Origin: SABI01 sp964453215
GTDB taxonomy: Bacteria; Spirochaetota; Spirochaetia; Sphaerochaetales; Sphaerochaetaceae
Direction of reading: 5' to 3'
Length of the DNA stretch: 14,113 nucleotides
Assembly (NCBI GenBank): GCA_964453215.1
Contig: CAYVRR010000053.1
Location: 1-14,113 of the forward strand
In this document: positions 7,201-12,851 of the stretch, piece after piece
How the letters are laid out: each line of letters opens with the position of its first letter
Numbering within the stretch: the first letter of the stretch is position 1
Program-made: the position numbers and the translations under genes
Notes under the pieces: model-generated
Database searches by the model: none
What the model was told of the DNA's origin: nothing
Seen by the model: the letters and a program-made list of their open reading frames with translations, nothing else

Positions 7201-7712
7201 TGTTCACTCATTCTTACTTTTTTAGTCAACAAATTATTACTTTTAGTAAAAGAGTTACTTCCACCAGAATCAATAGTTGCCTTTTTAATATCGATGCCCC
7301 CCTGCATCTGGTTGAGTACTACTTGTAAAAATGTGTCAGCATTTCCATCTTTTTCTTGTAATAGCTCATGGAGGGGAAACCAATAACTATCACTTAACTC
7401 ATCATTACGACCAGGAAGTGGAATGTTTTTATTGCCATCAAGCCTTATTTGTTCTAGATGTCCTAAGTTTAGTTGTAACTTCCAAAGAGAGGAAGGACTA
7501 TAGAGTGTCCCTGTAGCTATAATGTGTTTACCACTAGGTGTGTTCCAAAGGATAGCCCTCATAGCGCGAGAGAGGGTAGATTTTCCTATAGCGTTTGGTC
7601 CCCAAATCACATTAAGGGAAGGGCCAAGATTCTCTATTCTTGGAAAAGATGAGGGGCCAAACCCTGGGCTTTGTATCAAGGAAATATCTTGTAGGTAGTA
7701 TGAGTTATTCAT
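4245..7712 (-). CDS. Rad50/SbcC-like ATPase with membrane hairpin (YhaN-like), long C-terminal extension
   Basis: 1155 aa. The ATG at 7712 overlaps the partner nuclease's TGA as ATGA. Walker A is GPNAIGKST (38-46). The ABC signature is LSSGTKIQ (849-856), followed by Walker B PIFLDE (878-883) and a D-loop-like LANSDDEK. The two halves of the ATPase head are separated by about 750 residues rich in coiled coil (about 165-345 and 465-785). Within the coil at 418-462 are two hydrophobic segments (ALLISAILLLGITPMV and a second ending ALILFVISNAAF), a membrane hairpin like that in Bacillus YhaN. No CxxC zinc hook is seen. Residues about 940-1155 lie beyond the ATPase core and I cannot assign them. 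Expected role: an ATP-driven clamp guiding the partner nuclease on DNA ends, possibly at the membrane. The whole frame is intact. Confidence 0.88.
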   Translation of the reverse strand: MNNSYYLQDISLIQSPGFGPSSFPRIENLGPSLNVIWGPNAIGKSTLSRAMRAILWNTPSGKHIIATGTLYSPSSLWKLQLNLGHLEQIRLDGNKNIPLPGRNDELSDSYWFPLHELLQEKDGNADTFLQVVLNQMQGGIDIKKATIDSGGSNSFTKSNNLLTKKVRMSEQRVKEIIKDQKEYRNIQDEIVKIEKEIEESKELTQQKNTIIEAQVLLETLTRIQELQKKLERFHPSIEYITLSSYSRLNELKSIEKSATKDLNDMKDEKERLLQELASCSVTDEQINDINFTKRLQTIFDECNHRVGIRKECEKEFIESSSTLDEWESQHSWLIANGPKEALLKDHITALKQLAAECEPIRCKVDAASRFLSLLGKEEEILQDTNKLKTLLIRTSDFLTLWYTHKATSKYAIPNRKKATIALLISAILLLGITPMVSFSHPLISIGTGIIALILFVISNAAFTHNSEYKRLTEQLNESQKELEKMLTTLNFTLPRSWDAKQLTEILFTINEMIEHNSIAQQRNEKIRNQTIKVEEARDELSTWSEKWKEAVRALNLPIHEGRLEGAQFFHFAQRLDYWSTYKIHKKKAKDALKAARDKENEAILQLQKELDSDTDDFTELKVMSESLIQRVNESHALHKQLTSVTTRIKILEKNHEASLLAIDEFYKSIHIPCGDEVRVKELTSQVSEYNELIQEISYLTKEYERRASVHPSSLELSTTTRVEDLDTELNLIEKKLEEVTTLSTILGGLQATYKRLTSSHELSTSEQEYQAALGELDELREKEVMQNMIYSISKSIQEESEHTFHPQVLTEASNWLEQITNYHYTLSANDDGFFVTDTVQMRNFKVDELSSGTKIQLLFSIRMAFITLQEETSGVRLPIFLDELLANSDDEKAHHITNIIATIAKERQVFYFTAQRDEVEKLTSATNESITVIQLEDTFRGFKRDNAPLISHTYTPTYLPPVIENYYEYGNSLSVPSPSLFQSIESLHSWHFFKDSVTLSSYLMRGLGAIGQIMASLHHHKDPVLEQRFSLLQRAQSLTRIGRCRVLTKSDLNDPELPLNRNAGYWDQIIEVVGEDGVKGKELLEAIEDKRIQRLSSSYQEVLTNWLMGNEFITEQVPKRKDEILSDLFVKYRDLLVNSENHEIVERWIDSVLHG

Positions 7713-8929
7713 TTTGCCCCCTCCATACTTTGAAGCATCGAGTAGAGTAATTTCTTTCCAGCTCGCAGTACTAACTTCTTATACTCGTCATCAGACTTTT
7801 TCTTATTGTGGCTACCAAGCATAGCATAAGATGGTTCATTGAAACTTTTCTCTTCAATTCTTTTATATTCATCTACCATTATAGAGATCTCTTGTTCATC
7901 AATCAGTTTTTTAGCTAAAAGAGAGATTACACCAGGGCTTGTAGAAAGGGAAACTAAGTCAACATCGAGTGTCGTGTTGTCAATAATGGAACCATGTGGG
8001 CAGATTGTACATTCCCCCTCTTGAATTGTTAAGGTTTCTAATTCTTCTTTGTTGAGGATTGAAATGTCGAGGGATCTGTTAATAGTTCCAGTTAAGGTAA
8101 TTGAGCAAAGAAGTGTTCCTGTGAAAGAGAGTTCTTTAGAAAAAGAGCGAAGGGAATTGATCATAGTCTCTCTTATTTCTTCTATAGTTTCAGCTCCCTC
8201 TATATGTATTGTAATATTCTCATAGCGATATGGGCATAATTGTATAAATTCAGGTTTTTTCCAGGACCCAATACTCTCACCTTCTAATAGCCACACTCCA
8301 TGAGCCCCTTTTTCACTGCTATCAAGTGCGTAGGGGGAGCCACAGTAGAATGCTTTATCACTAAGAACTTCCCCTTTGTGGATATGACCTAATACCCATA
8401 AGGGAATGGGTAAGCTTTCAAAGTTCGATAAGGAAACTGGAGCGTAGTTACTCATAGTTGATAAGTCACAATGAAGGAGTCCTAAAAGAGTGAGAGGGGA
8501 GTTAGTAAGTTTTTTATCAAAATTGTTAAATGGATTAAAAGAGGTGTGTTTCATAGCAAAAGACCAACCAATGAATCTCACCCCCTTATAATCAATATAA
8601 TCCCATTTATCCCCAAGACCTAATATAGTGATGTTTGTATTGTGCTTAACAAGGCTTGGAAAGACTGAGTAGTCATGGTTTCCGCCAACAGCAATTACTT
8701 TAATTCCTGAGTTTACTAATTTCTCTAATCCATGGGTTAAAGGCCCATATGCTTCAAACCACACTTCTTCTTGTTCAACAACATCTCCAGAAAGTACAAG
8801 TACATCAACGTGTAGCTCTATTGCTTTTTCTACAATAGCTATCCAACTTGCTGAGCTTGAAAAACTCTCTTCACTAAATTGAGTTGGCTTTCTTCCTATG
8901 TGAATATCTGAAGTTGCAAGTATTTTCAT
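7709..8929 (-). CDS. Mre11/SbcD-like DNA exonuclease (YhaO-like metallophosphoesterase)
   Basis: 406 aa from ATG 8929, chosen because GGGAG lies just upstream and MKILATSDIH is the normal family beginning. An in-frame TTG six codons earlier has no such support. All Mre11 phosphoesterase motifs are present: SDIH (D8, H10), SGDV (D49), GGNHDY (N84, H85), LLHCD (H153) and LGHIHKG (H182, H184). These build the two-manganese nuclease centre. The N-terminal half, to about residue 220, is the catalytic domain. The rest would be the capping domain and the helices that dock on the ATPase. The four-base overlap with the downstream ATPase gene points to coupled translation and a 1:1 complex. It faces the flavin-reductase gene across a 72-base divergent gap. 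Confidence 0.92.
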   Translation of the reverse strand: MKILATSDIHIGRKPTQFSEESFSSSASWIAIVEKAIELHVDVLVLSGDVVEQEEVWFEAYGPLTHGLEKLVNSGIKVIAVGGNHDYSVFPSLVKHNTNITILGLGDKWDYIDYKGVRFIGWSFAMKHTSFNPFNNFDKKLTNSPLTLLGLLHCDLSTMSNYAPVSLSNFESLPIPLWVLGHIHKGEVLSDKAFYCGSPYALDSSEKGAHGVWLLEGESIGSWKKPEFIQLCPYRYENITIHIEGAETIEEIRETMINSLRSFSKELSFTGTLLCSITLTGTINRSLDISILNKEELETLTIQEGECTICPHGSIIDNTTLDVDLVSLSTSPGVISLLAKKLIDEQEISIMVDEYKRIEEKSFNEPSYAMLGSHNKKKSDDEYKKLVLRAGKKLLYSMLQSMEGAK

Positions 8930-9001
8930 AACTTTCTCCCATACCAAGACCTTTTAAATCTCATCATAGTGTATCATATTATGAAAGAAGGGGGAAAAGA
9001 G

Positions 9002-9583
9002 ATGAAGATAGTTGGTTTTAATGGAAGTCCTCGTATGTCGGGAAATACTGCCACAATATTAAAAGAGATTCTTAAAGGGGCAAAAGATGCGGGAGCTGAG
9101 GTTGAGTATATTGATCTAGCTTCCCTTACCATAAGTGGATGTATTGGCTGTGAAAGATGCCGAGTTGATAAAACATGTACCCAGTTTAATGATGATATGA
9201 TCCCTCTTTATTTATTAATTGAAGAGTGTGATGGGATCATTCTTGGCTCTCCTACTTACAACTATACAATGACTCCTTGGATAAAAGCTTTTATAGATAG
9301 ACTCTATCCGTACTTTGATTTTACTCAAGAGCGCCCTGGTCCTTATTCCTCTAGGTTAGCTAATAAAGGAAAAAGAGCTCTTATTTTTGGAGTGTGTGAA
9401 CAACTAGATGAGCAAGAGATGCAATACAATGTGCCCCTCATGGCCAAAGCCATGAAAGTAGTGGGATATGAAATTGTAGATACTCTTTACTTCACAGGGC
9501 ATTTTAAGGCAAACTCAGTTTCTCATACTACTAAAGATCTTTTTAAAGCATATGAGGCGGGAAGAGATTTTGTTACGGGGTAA
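9002..9583 (+). CDS. Flavodoxin-fold NAD(P)H-dependent FMN reductase / iron-sulfur flavoprotein-like
   Basis: 193 aa from ATG 9002. A GGGGG-containing purine stretch lies about eight bases upstream and MKIVGFNGSPR is the usual family start. An earlier in-frame GTG (8969) lacks a ribosome binding site. FNGSPR with SGNT (13-16) is the FMN-phosphate loop. LGSPTYNYTMTPWIKAFIDR (81-100) is the second flavin-contact motif. Between them GCIGCERCRVDKTC places Cys47, Cys50, Cys53 and Cys59 in a C-x2-C-x2-C-x5-C cluster. This resembles the compact cluster of archaeal and clostridial iron-sulfur flavoproteins that bind a [4Fe-4S] centre; whether iron is bound here is inference. Likely a cytoplasmic electron-transfer or quinone/disulfide-stress flavoprotein. 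Transcribed away from the nuclease-ATPase operon. Confidence 0.85.
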   Translation: MKIVGFNGSPRMSGNTATILKEILKGAKDAGAEVEYIDLASLTISGCIGCERCRVDKTCTQFNDDMIPLYLLIEECDGIILGSPTYNYTMTPWIKAFIDRLYPYFDFTQERPGPYSSRLANKGKRALIFGVCEQLDEQEMQYNVPLMAKAMKVVGYEIVDTLYFTGHFKANSVSHTTKDLFKAYEAGRDFVTG

Positions 9584-9920
9584 GCTTTTTTAATCTATCT
9601 CTATAAGGAAATTGGAAGAATGGAGTTTGTGTTTTCAAGGTGTATTAAACGGAAATTCTTGTGTCTGTTAATACATCTTTCTCACAGCTCCTTTGCTTCA
9701 AACCAAGATGGCAATACCTCTAGGAGTTCTAAGAATATAAACGTGTTGTTATTCTCTTATCTAATACAAAACAGCTAATTAAGCAGATAGTATTGCAATC
9801 TATCCATAAATCATGAAAGATAGGTAAGATACATCTTTGTGTGATACGCATAAAGCTTCATAAAAAGAAGAATCTACTTTAAACATACATATAAAAATAT
9901 TAGATAAGGATGATGTAGGT
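9584..9920. other. Intergenic region upstream of the inositol-phosphatase gene
   Basis: About 340 bases with no intact gene. The left half contains a possible acetyltransferase scrap on the minus strand (listed separately). GTATTAA(A)C near 9641 can pair imperfectly with GTTAATAC near 9666 but is not followed by a T-run. The right half is AT-rich spacer leading to the phosphatase start. I see no confident promoter, although TATA-like sequences are frequent. Confidence 0.4.
9601..9765 (-). pseudogene. Possible remnant of a GNAT N-acetyltransferase N-terminus
   Basis: Reading the minus strand from about 9765 gives ENNNTFIFLELLEVLPSWFEAKEL, a stop codon, and then ERCINRHKNFRLIHLENTN to a stop at 9603-9601. 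LLEVLPSWF followed by an acidic helix and a weakly conserved I..R..N segment resembles the opening of GNAT proteins that read LLKxLPxWFGIExSxxEYI. No start codon, an internal stop and only about 55 codons remain, so it would be a dead fragment. Recognition is by eye and could be coincidence. Confidence 0.25.
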
Positions 9921-10727
9921 ATGAGTGATGAATTACTAGATAAACGTCTTATTGCTGCTAAAGAGGTAGCACGCCTTGCTGGAGAGTTGATAACACAAGA
10001 TCCAGCAGAGCAATCAAACCTATCCTATAAGGGAAAAAGTGATATTGTTACTTTAATGGATGTGAAGTGTGAAAAGTTTATTAAAGAGTATCTTCATGAA
10101 CTCTTTCCATTAGATAACTTTTTAGGGGAAGAAACTGGTTTAGAAAAACATGGCAGTGGAGGCAGGTGGATAATAGATCCAATAGATGGAACGAGCAACT
10201 ATGTCCATGACCTACCAGGATACACTATCAGTATTGCCTATGAAGAAGAGGATTTTAAGCCAATCATTGGAGTTATCTATTGTCCATCTCAAAATGAACT
10301 CTATTATGCGCAAAAAGGGAAAGGAGCTTTTTGTGATGGAAAGCAGATATTTGTCTCTTCTGTCTCACACATTCATGAAGCCCTTACTATTACCTGCCCC
10401 CCTTTAAGGAACCCAGAATTAATACCCAGTTTCTTGGAAGTTTTTGAGACAATTAGTTTTGAAACAGGGGATTTAAAAGATTTTGGGTCAGCTGCTCTTC
10501 ACTTTGCCTATCTTGCTAGTGGCAAAGTTGATGGTTTTTTTGAATATGCCCTAAATTACCACGATGTTGCAGCTGGTTTTGTATTGGTGAGTGAAGCTGG
10601 TGGAATTCATTCATACTTTGAACCTGTTGAAGAGCATTCATTTAGTGGGAAAATTATTGCCACCAATAAATTACTTCACCCTTACTATACTTCTCTCATT
10701 GAAAAAGTTGAGAAAAAGTATACTTAA
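9921..10727 (+). CDS. Inositol monophosphatase family protein
   Basis: 268 aa, full length for the family. ATG 9921 follows AAGGA at 9906-9910. The three Mg/Li-site signatures are present. GEETG (E70, E71) sits after a SDIVTLMD stretch (D47). WIIDPIDGTSNYVH gives D86, D89, G90 and T91. YHDVAAGFVLVSEAGG gives D215 near the end. These residues coordinate the metals that activate water to cleave a phosphate monoester. Substrates in the family include inositol-1-phosphate, 3'-phosphoadenosine 5'-phosphate and fructose-1,6-bisphosphate, and I cannot choose between them. The motif before the third site reads His-Asp rather than the common Trp-Asp. No signal peptide. It appears monocistronic, closed by a strong terminator 20 bases downstream. 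Confidence 0.9.
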   Translation: MSDELLDKRLIAAKEVARLAGELITQDPAEQSNLSYKGKSDIVTLMDVKCEKFIKEYLHELFPLDNFLGEETGLEKHGSGGRWIIDPIDGTSNYVHDLPGYTISIAYEEEDFKPIIGVIYCPSQNELYYAQKGKGAFCDGKQIFVSSVSHIHEALTITCPPLRNPELIPSFLEVFETISFETGDLKDFGSAALHFAYLASGKVDGFFEYALNYHDVAAGFVLVSEAGGIHSYFEPVEEHSFSGKIIATNKLLHPYYTSLIEKVEKKYT

Positions 10728-10747
10728 AAAGATTACTACTCACAGAG

Positions 10748-10800
10748 GAACCTCTTTATTTTTACTTATTGCAGTAATAATAAAGAGGTTCTTGTTGTTT
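10748..10800 (+). terminator. Rho-independent terminator after the phosphatase gene
   Basis: GAACCTCTTTATT (10748-10760) pairs perfectly with AATAAAGAGGTTC (10779-10791). Inside, TTACT (10762-10766) pairs with AGTAA (10773-10777), giving one long, nearly continuous stem. TTGTTGTTT follows directly. It lies 21 bases beyond the stop codon. Confidence 0.75.
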
Positions 10801-10957
10801 GAAGTAAAGAGTACTTCACAGATGATGGCAGAGACACGACTACTCTTACTTATATAATTTTACTCATCTACTAGGTTGAACTTGGTTAATCTGTAGGGCT
10901 AGGAATTGCTAATCTATCGAGCCAGGATTATTATTAGTGAAGAGAGGTCTTTTCCTC

Positions 10958-12236
10958 ATGGTTAATAAAACATATCTTAATAGGTTGATAGATAAGAAAA
11001 TTAGACAATATCTTTTGGCTTTTGGTGCCATCTGTATAGAAGGTCCTACATGGTGCGACAAAACAATGACAAGCCTGTATCACAGTCAAAGTAGTTTTTA
11101 TGTTGGTTCTCCTCATGGAAATTTTAGTAATAGATCTTTGGCTCAAATGGATCCCACCTTAATTCTAGAAGGCAATACGCCTCGTCTAATCGATGAATGG
11201 CAGGAAGTGCCTTCTATTTGGGATGCTGTACGAAGCGAGGTTGATAAGAGAGGAGATACGGGGCAATGTATACTAACAGGATCTTCTCATCCCCAAACGA
11301 AAGGGATCTATCATAGTGGTACTGGGAGAATTGGAAGAATTAGAATGAGAACAATGTCTTTGTTTGAGTCAGGTGATTCAACTGGGGCTATATCATTAAA
11401 GAATATTCTTAAAGATACCATCACGCCTATAATGAGTGGAGAAGTTTCTTTAAAAACTCATCGTGAGTATATAATACGTGGCGGATGGCCAGGAAGTATT
11501 GGTTTGGATTTTTTACATGCAAGCTTACTACCCGAAGAGTATATTGAAGCGATAGTTTCATTAGATATACATAGAGTTGATGGGAAAGTGAGAGAATTGA
11601 ATAAAATCAGGCTTCTTTTGCATTCTCTTGCAAGAAATGAGAGTACATCTGCTACCAACAAAAAGCTTATGAGCGATATTAAAGAATATGATGATAGAGA
11701 TGTTAGTGTTGAAACAGTAGCAGATTATCTTAATCTGTTTGAAAGGTTATTCCTCATCGATAATCAAGAGCCATTTAGTCCTCATGTTAGGTCTTCATTA
11801 AGGGTGAAACAATCTGTTAAAAGACATTTTGCAGATCCCTCCATTGCATGTGCATTATTAGGAGTGAGTGTAGAATCTCTTTTTAGTGACCTTGATACTC
11901 TAGGATTTCTCTTTGAAGCACTATGTGAACGAGATTTGAAAATATATGCTTGAATCTATTGGTGCAAAACTATTTCATTACCTCACATGTAATGATAATG
12001 AGATAGATACTGTTGTACAGATGAAAGATGGAACATGGGGAGCTTTTGAGATTAAACTTGGAGCTCACAAAATAGATGAAGCAGCTAAGAAACTCATCGA
12101 TATAAAGAAGAAATTCGAAGAAGACCCCAAAGGGAAGCCCCCTTCTTCTCTTTGTGTTATTTGTGGATTATCAAATGCTGCATATAAACGCCCTGATGGC
12201 GTCTTTGTAGTCCCTATCACAGCATTAAGAGATTAA
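10958..12236 (+). pseudogene. AAA_14/DUF4143-type ATPase, split by a frameshift and with altered Walker A
   Basis: ATG 10958 follows GAGAGG. The first frame gives 331 residues and stops at TGA 11951-11953. Removing one T (TATGCTTGAATC to TATGCTGAATC) joins it to the second frame (visible ATG at 11946), which ends at 12236, giving about 425 residues, the family's usual size. The joined protein has an ATPase core with GPTWCDKT (29-36) where relatives have GPxWxGKT: the P-loop glycine is Asp34. RLIDEWQ (Walker B, D79-E80), CILTGSS and a HSGTGRIGRIRMRTMSLFESG block follow. The C-terminal part is the DUF4143 nuclease-like domain with NEIDTVV and WGAFEIKLG. The cellular role of this family is unclear. 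A damaged P-loop and a frameshift together suggest a dying gene, although two coupled polypeptides cannot be excluded. Confidence 0.8.
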
Positions 12237-12253
12237 AGAATCCCTTATTCTTT
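12235..12253. terminator. Possible weak bidirectional hairpin between convergent genes
   Basis: AAAGAAT (12235-12241) pairs with ATTCTTT (12247-12253) around CCCTT. It covers both convergent stop codons (ATPase at 12236, mscL at 12245). The stem is short and AT-rich, followed on the plus strand by a pyrimidine stretch TCTTCTTC rather than a real U-run, so termination is uncertain. Confidence 0.3.
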
Positions 12254-12673
12254 CTTCTTCAATACATCTCTTATTTCAGTGAGAAGAATAACTTCTTGTG
12301 GAATAACAGGTTCTGCTTTGGGTGGTGGAGTTGCTTCTTTCTCTTTTTTTGCTCTCATCTTATTTATTTGCTTCATTAAGATAAACACAACAAGAGCGAT
12401 TAAGAGAAAATCGATAACGGCTTGAATGAATGTGCCATAGGTGAGAGCTAATGCTGGTTTTGTTTCTGTCGCCTTACGTAAGACTAATTGTAAGTGAGTG
12501 AAATTGACCCCACCAAGAATAAGACCAATAAAAGGCATGATGATATCATTTACTAACGATTTCACTATTGCAGTAAAAGCTGTACCTATAATAATACCAA
12601 CAGCTAAATCCATTACATTTCCACGTGATATAAACTTCTTAAACTCTTCAATAAAACTATGTTTCTTTGCCAT
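12245..12673 (-). CDS. mscL: Large-conductance mechanosensitive channel MscL
   Basis: 142 aa from ATG 12673, with AAGGAGG seven bases upstream. The N-terminal helix and first membrane segment carry the family signature FKKFISRGNVMDLAVGIIIG (11-30), continuing TAFTAIVKSLVNDIIMP. The periplasmic loop spans about 50-78. The second membrane segment YGTFIQAVIDFLLIALVVFIL (79-99) leads to a basic stretch, then a proline-rich linker (ATPPPKAEP) and a C-terminal amphipathic helix ending LTEIRDVLKKK, which bundles in the cytoplasm. Five copies form an inner-membrane pore that opens under bilayer tension and releases solutes on osmotic downshock. Its length is typical. It is monocistronic and convergent with the ATPase gene, eight bases apart. 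Confidence 0.97.
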   Translation of the reverse strand: MAKKHSFIEEFKKFISRGNVMDLAVGIIIGTAFTAIVKSLVNDIIMPFIGLILGGVNFTHLQLVLRKATETKPALALTYGTFIQAVIDFLLIALVVFILMKQINKMRAKKEKEATPPPKAEPVIPQEVILLTEIRDVLKKKE

Positions 12674-12701
12674 AGAGTACCTCCTTACGATGTGTTTCTT
12701 T

Positions 12702-12730
12702 ATACTATCATATAACTATTTACGTATCAA
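12702..12730 (-). promoter_or_regulatory. mscL: Probable mscL promoter
   Basis: On the minus strand TTGATA (12730-12725), 17 bases, then TAGTAT (12707-12702). A TATAAA lies three bases further on and could serve instead. The leader to the start codon would be about 25 bases and includes the AAGGAGG site. Confidence 0.5.
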
Positions 12731-12821
12731 ATCAGACTACATGTTTTAAGATATTGATAAACCTTATTTAAAAGTATTTTCATTTCCTATCTTTTCTCTT
12801 TCTATACCACTTGCCTTTGAG

Positions 12822-12827
12822 TATAAT
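12822..12827 (+). promoter_or_regulatory. Probable -10 box of the SWIM protein gene
   Basis: A consensus TATAAT lies 25 bases before the start codon, with TGAG just upstream (close to an extended -10). No good -35 element is seen at 17 bases. The implied leader is short and contains AAGAGG. Confidence 0.45.
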
Positions 12828-12851
12828 GCATGTAAGAGGTGTGTGAAATAT

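Noticed and set aside
10591..10857. 88-codon plus-strand frame overlapping the end of the phosphatase gene
   Set aside because: It runs through the terminator hairpin and is out of frame with a conserved enzyme.
10801..10857. Imperfect inverted repeat AAGTAAAGAGTA / TACTCTTACTT after the terminator
   Set aside because: It has a bulge and a long loop in AT-rich DNA, and a strong terminator already explains the position.
10934..11146. 70-codon minus-strand frame at the start of the DUF4143 ATPase
   Set aside because: Antisense to a recognisable P-loop region, with no start signal.
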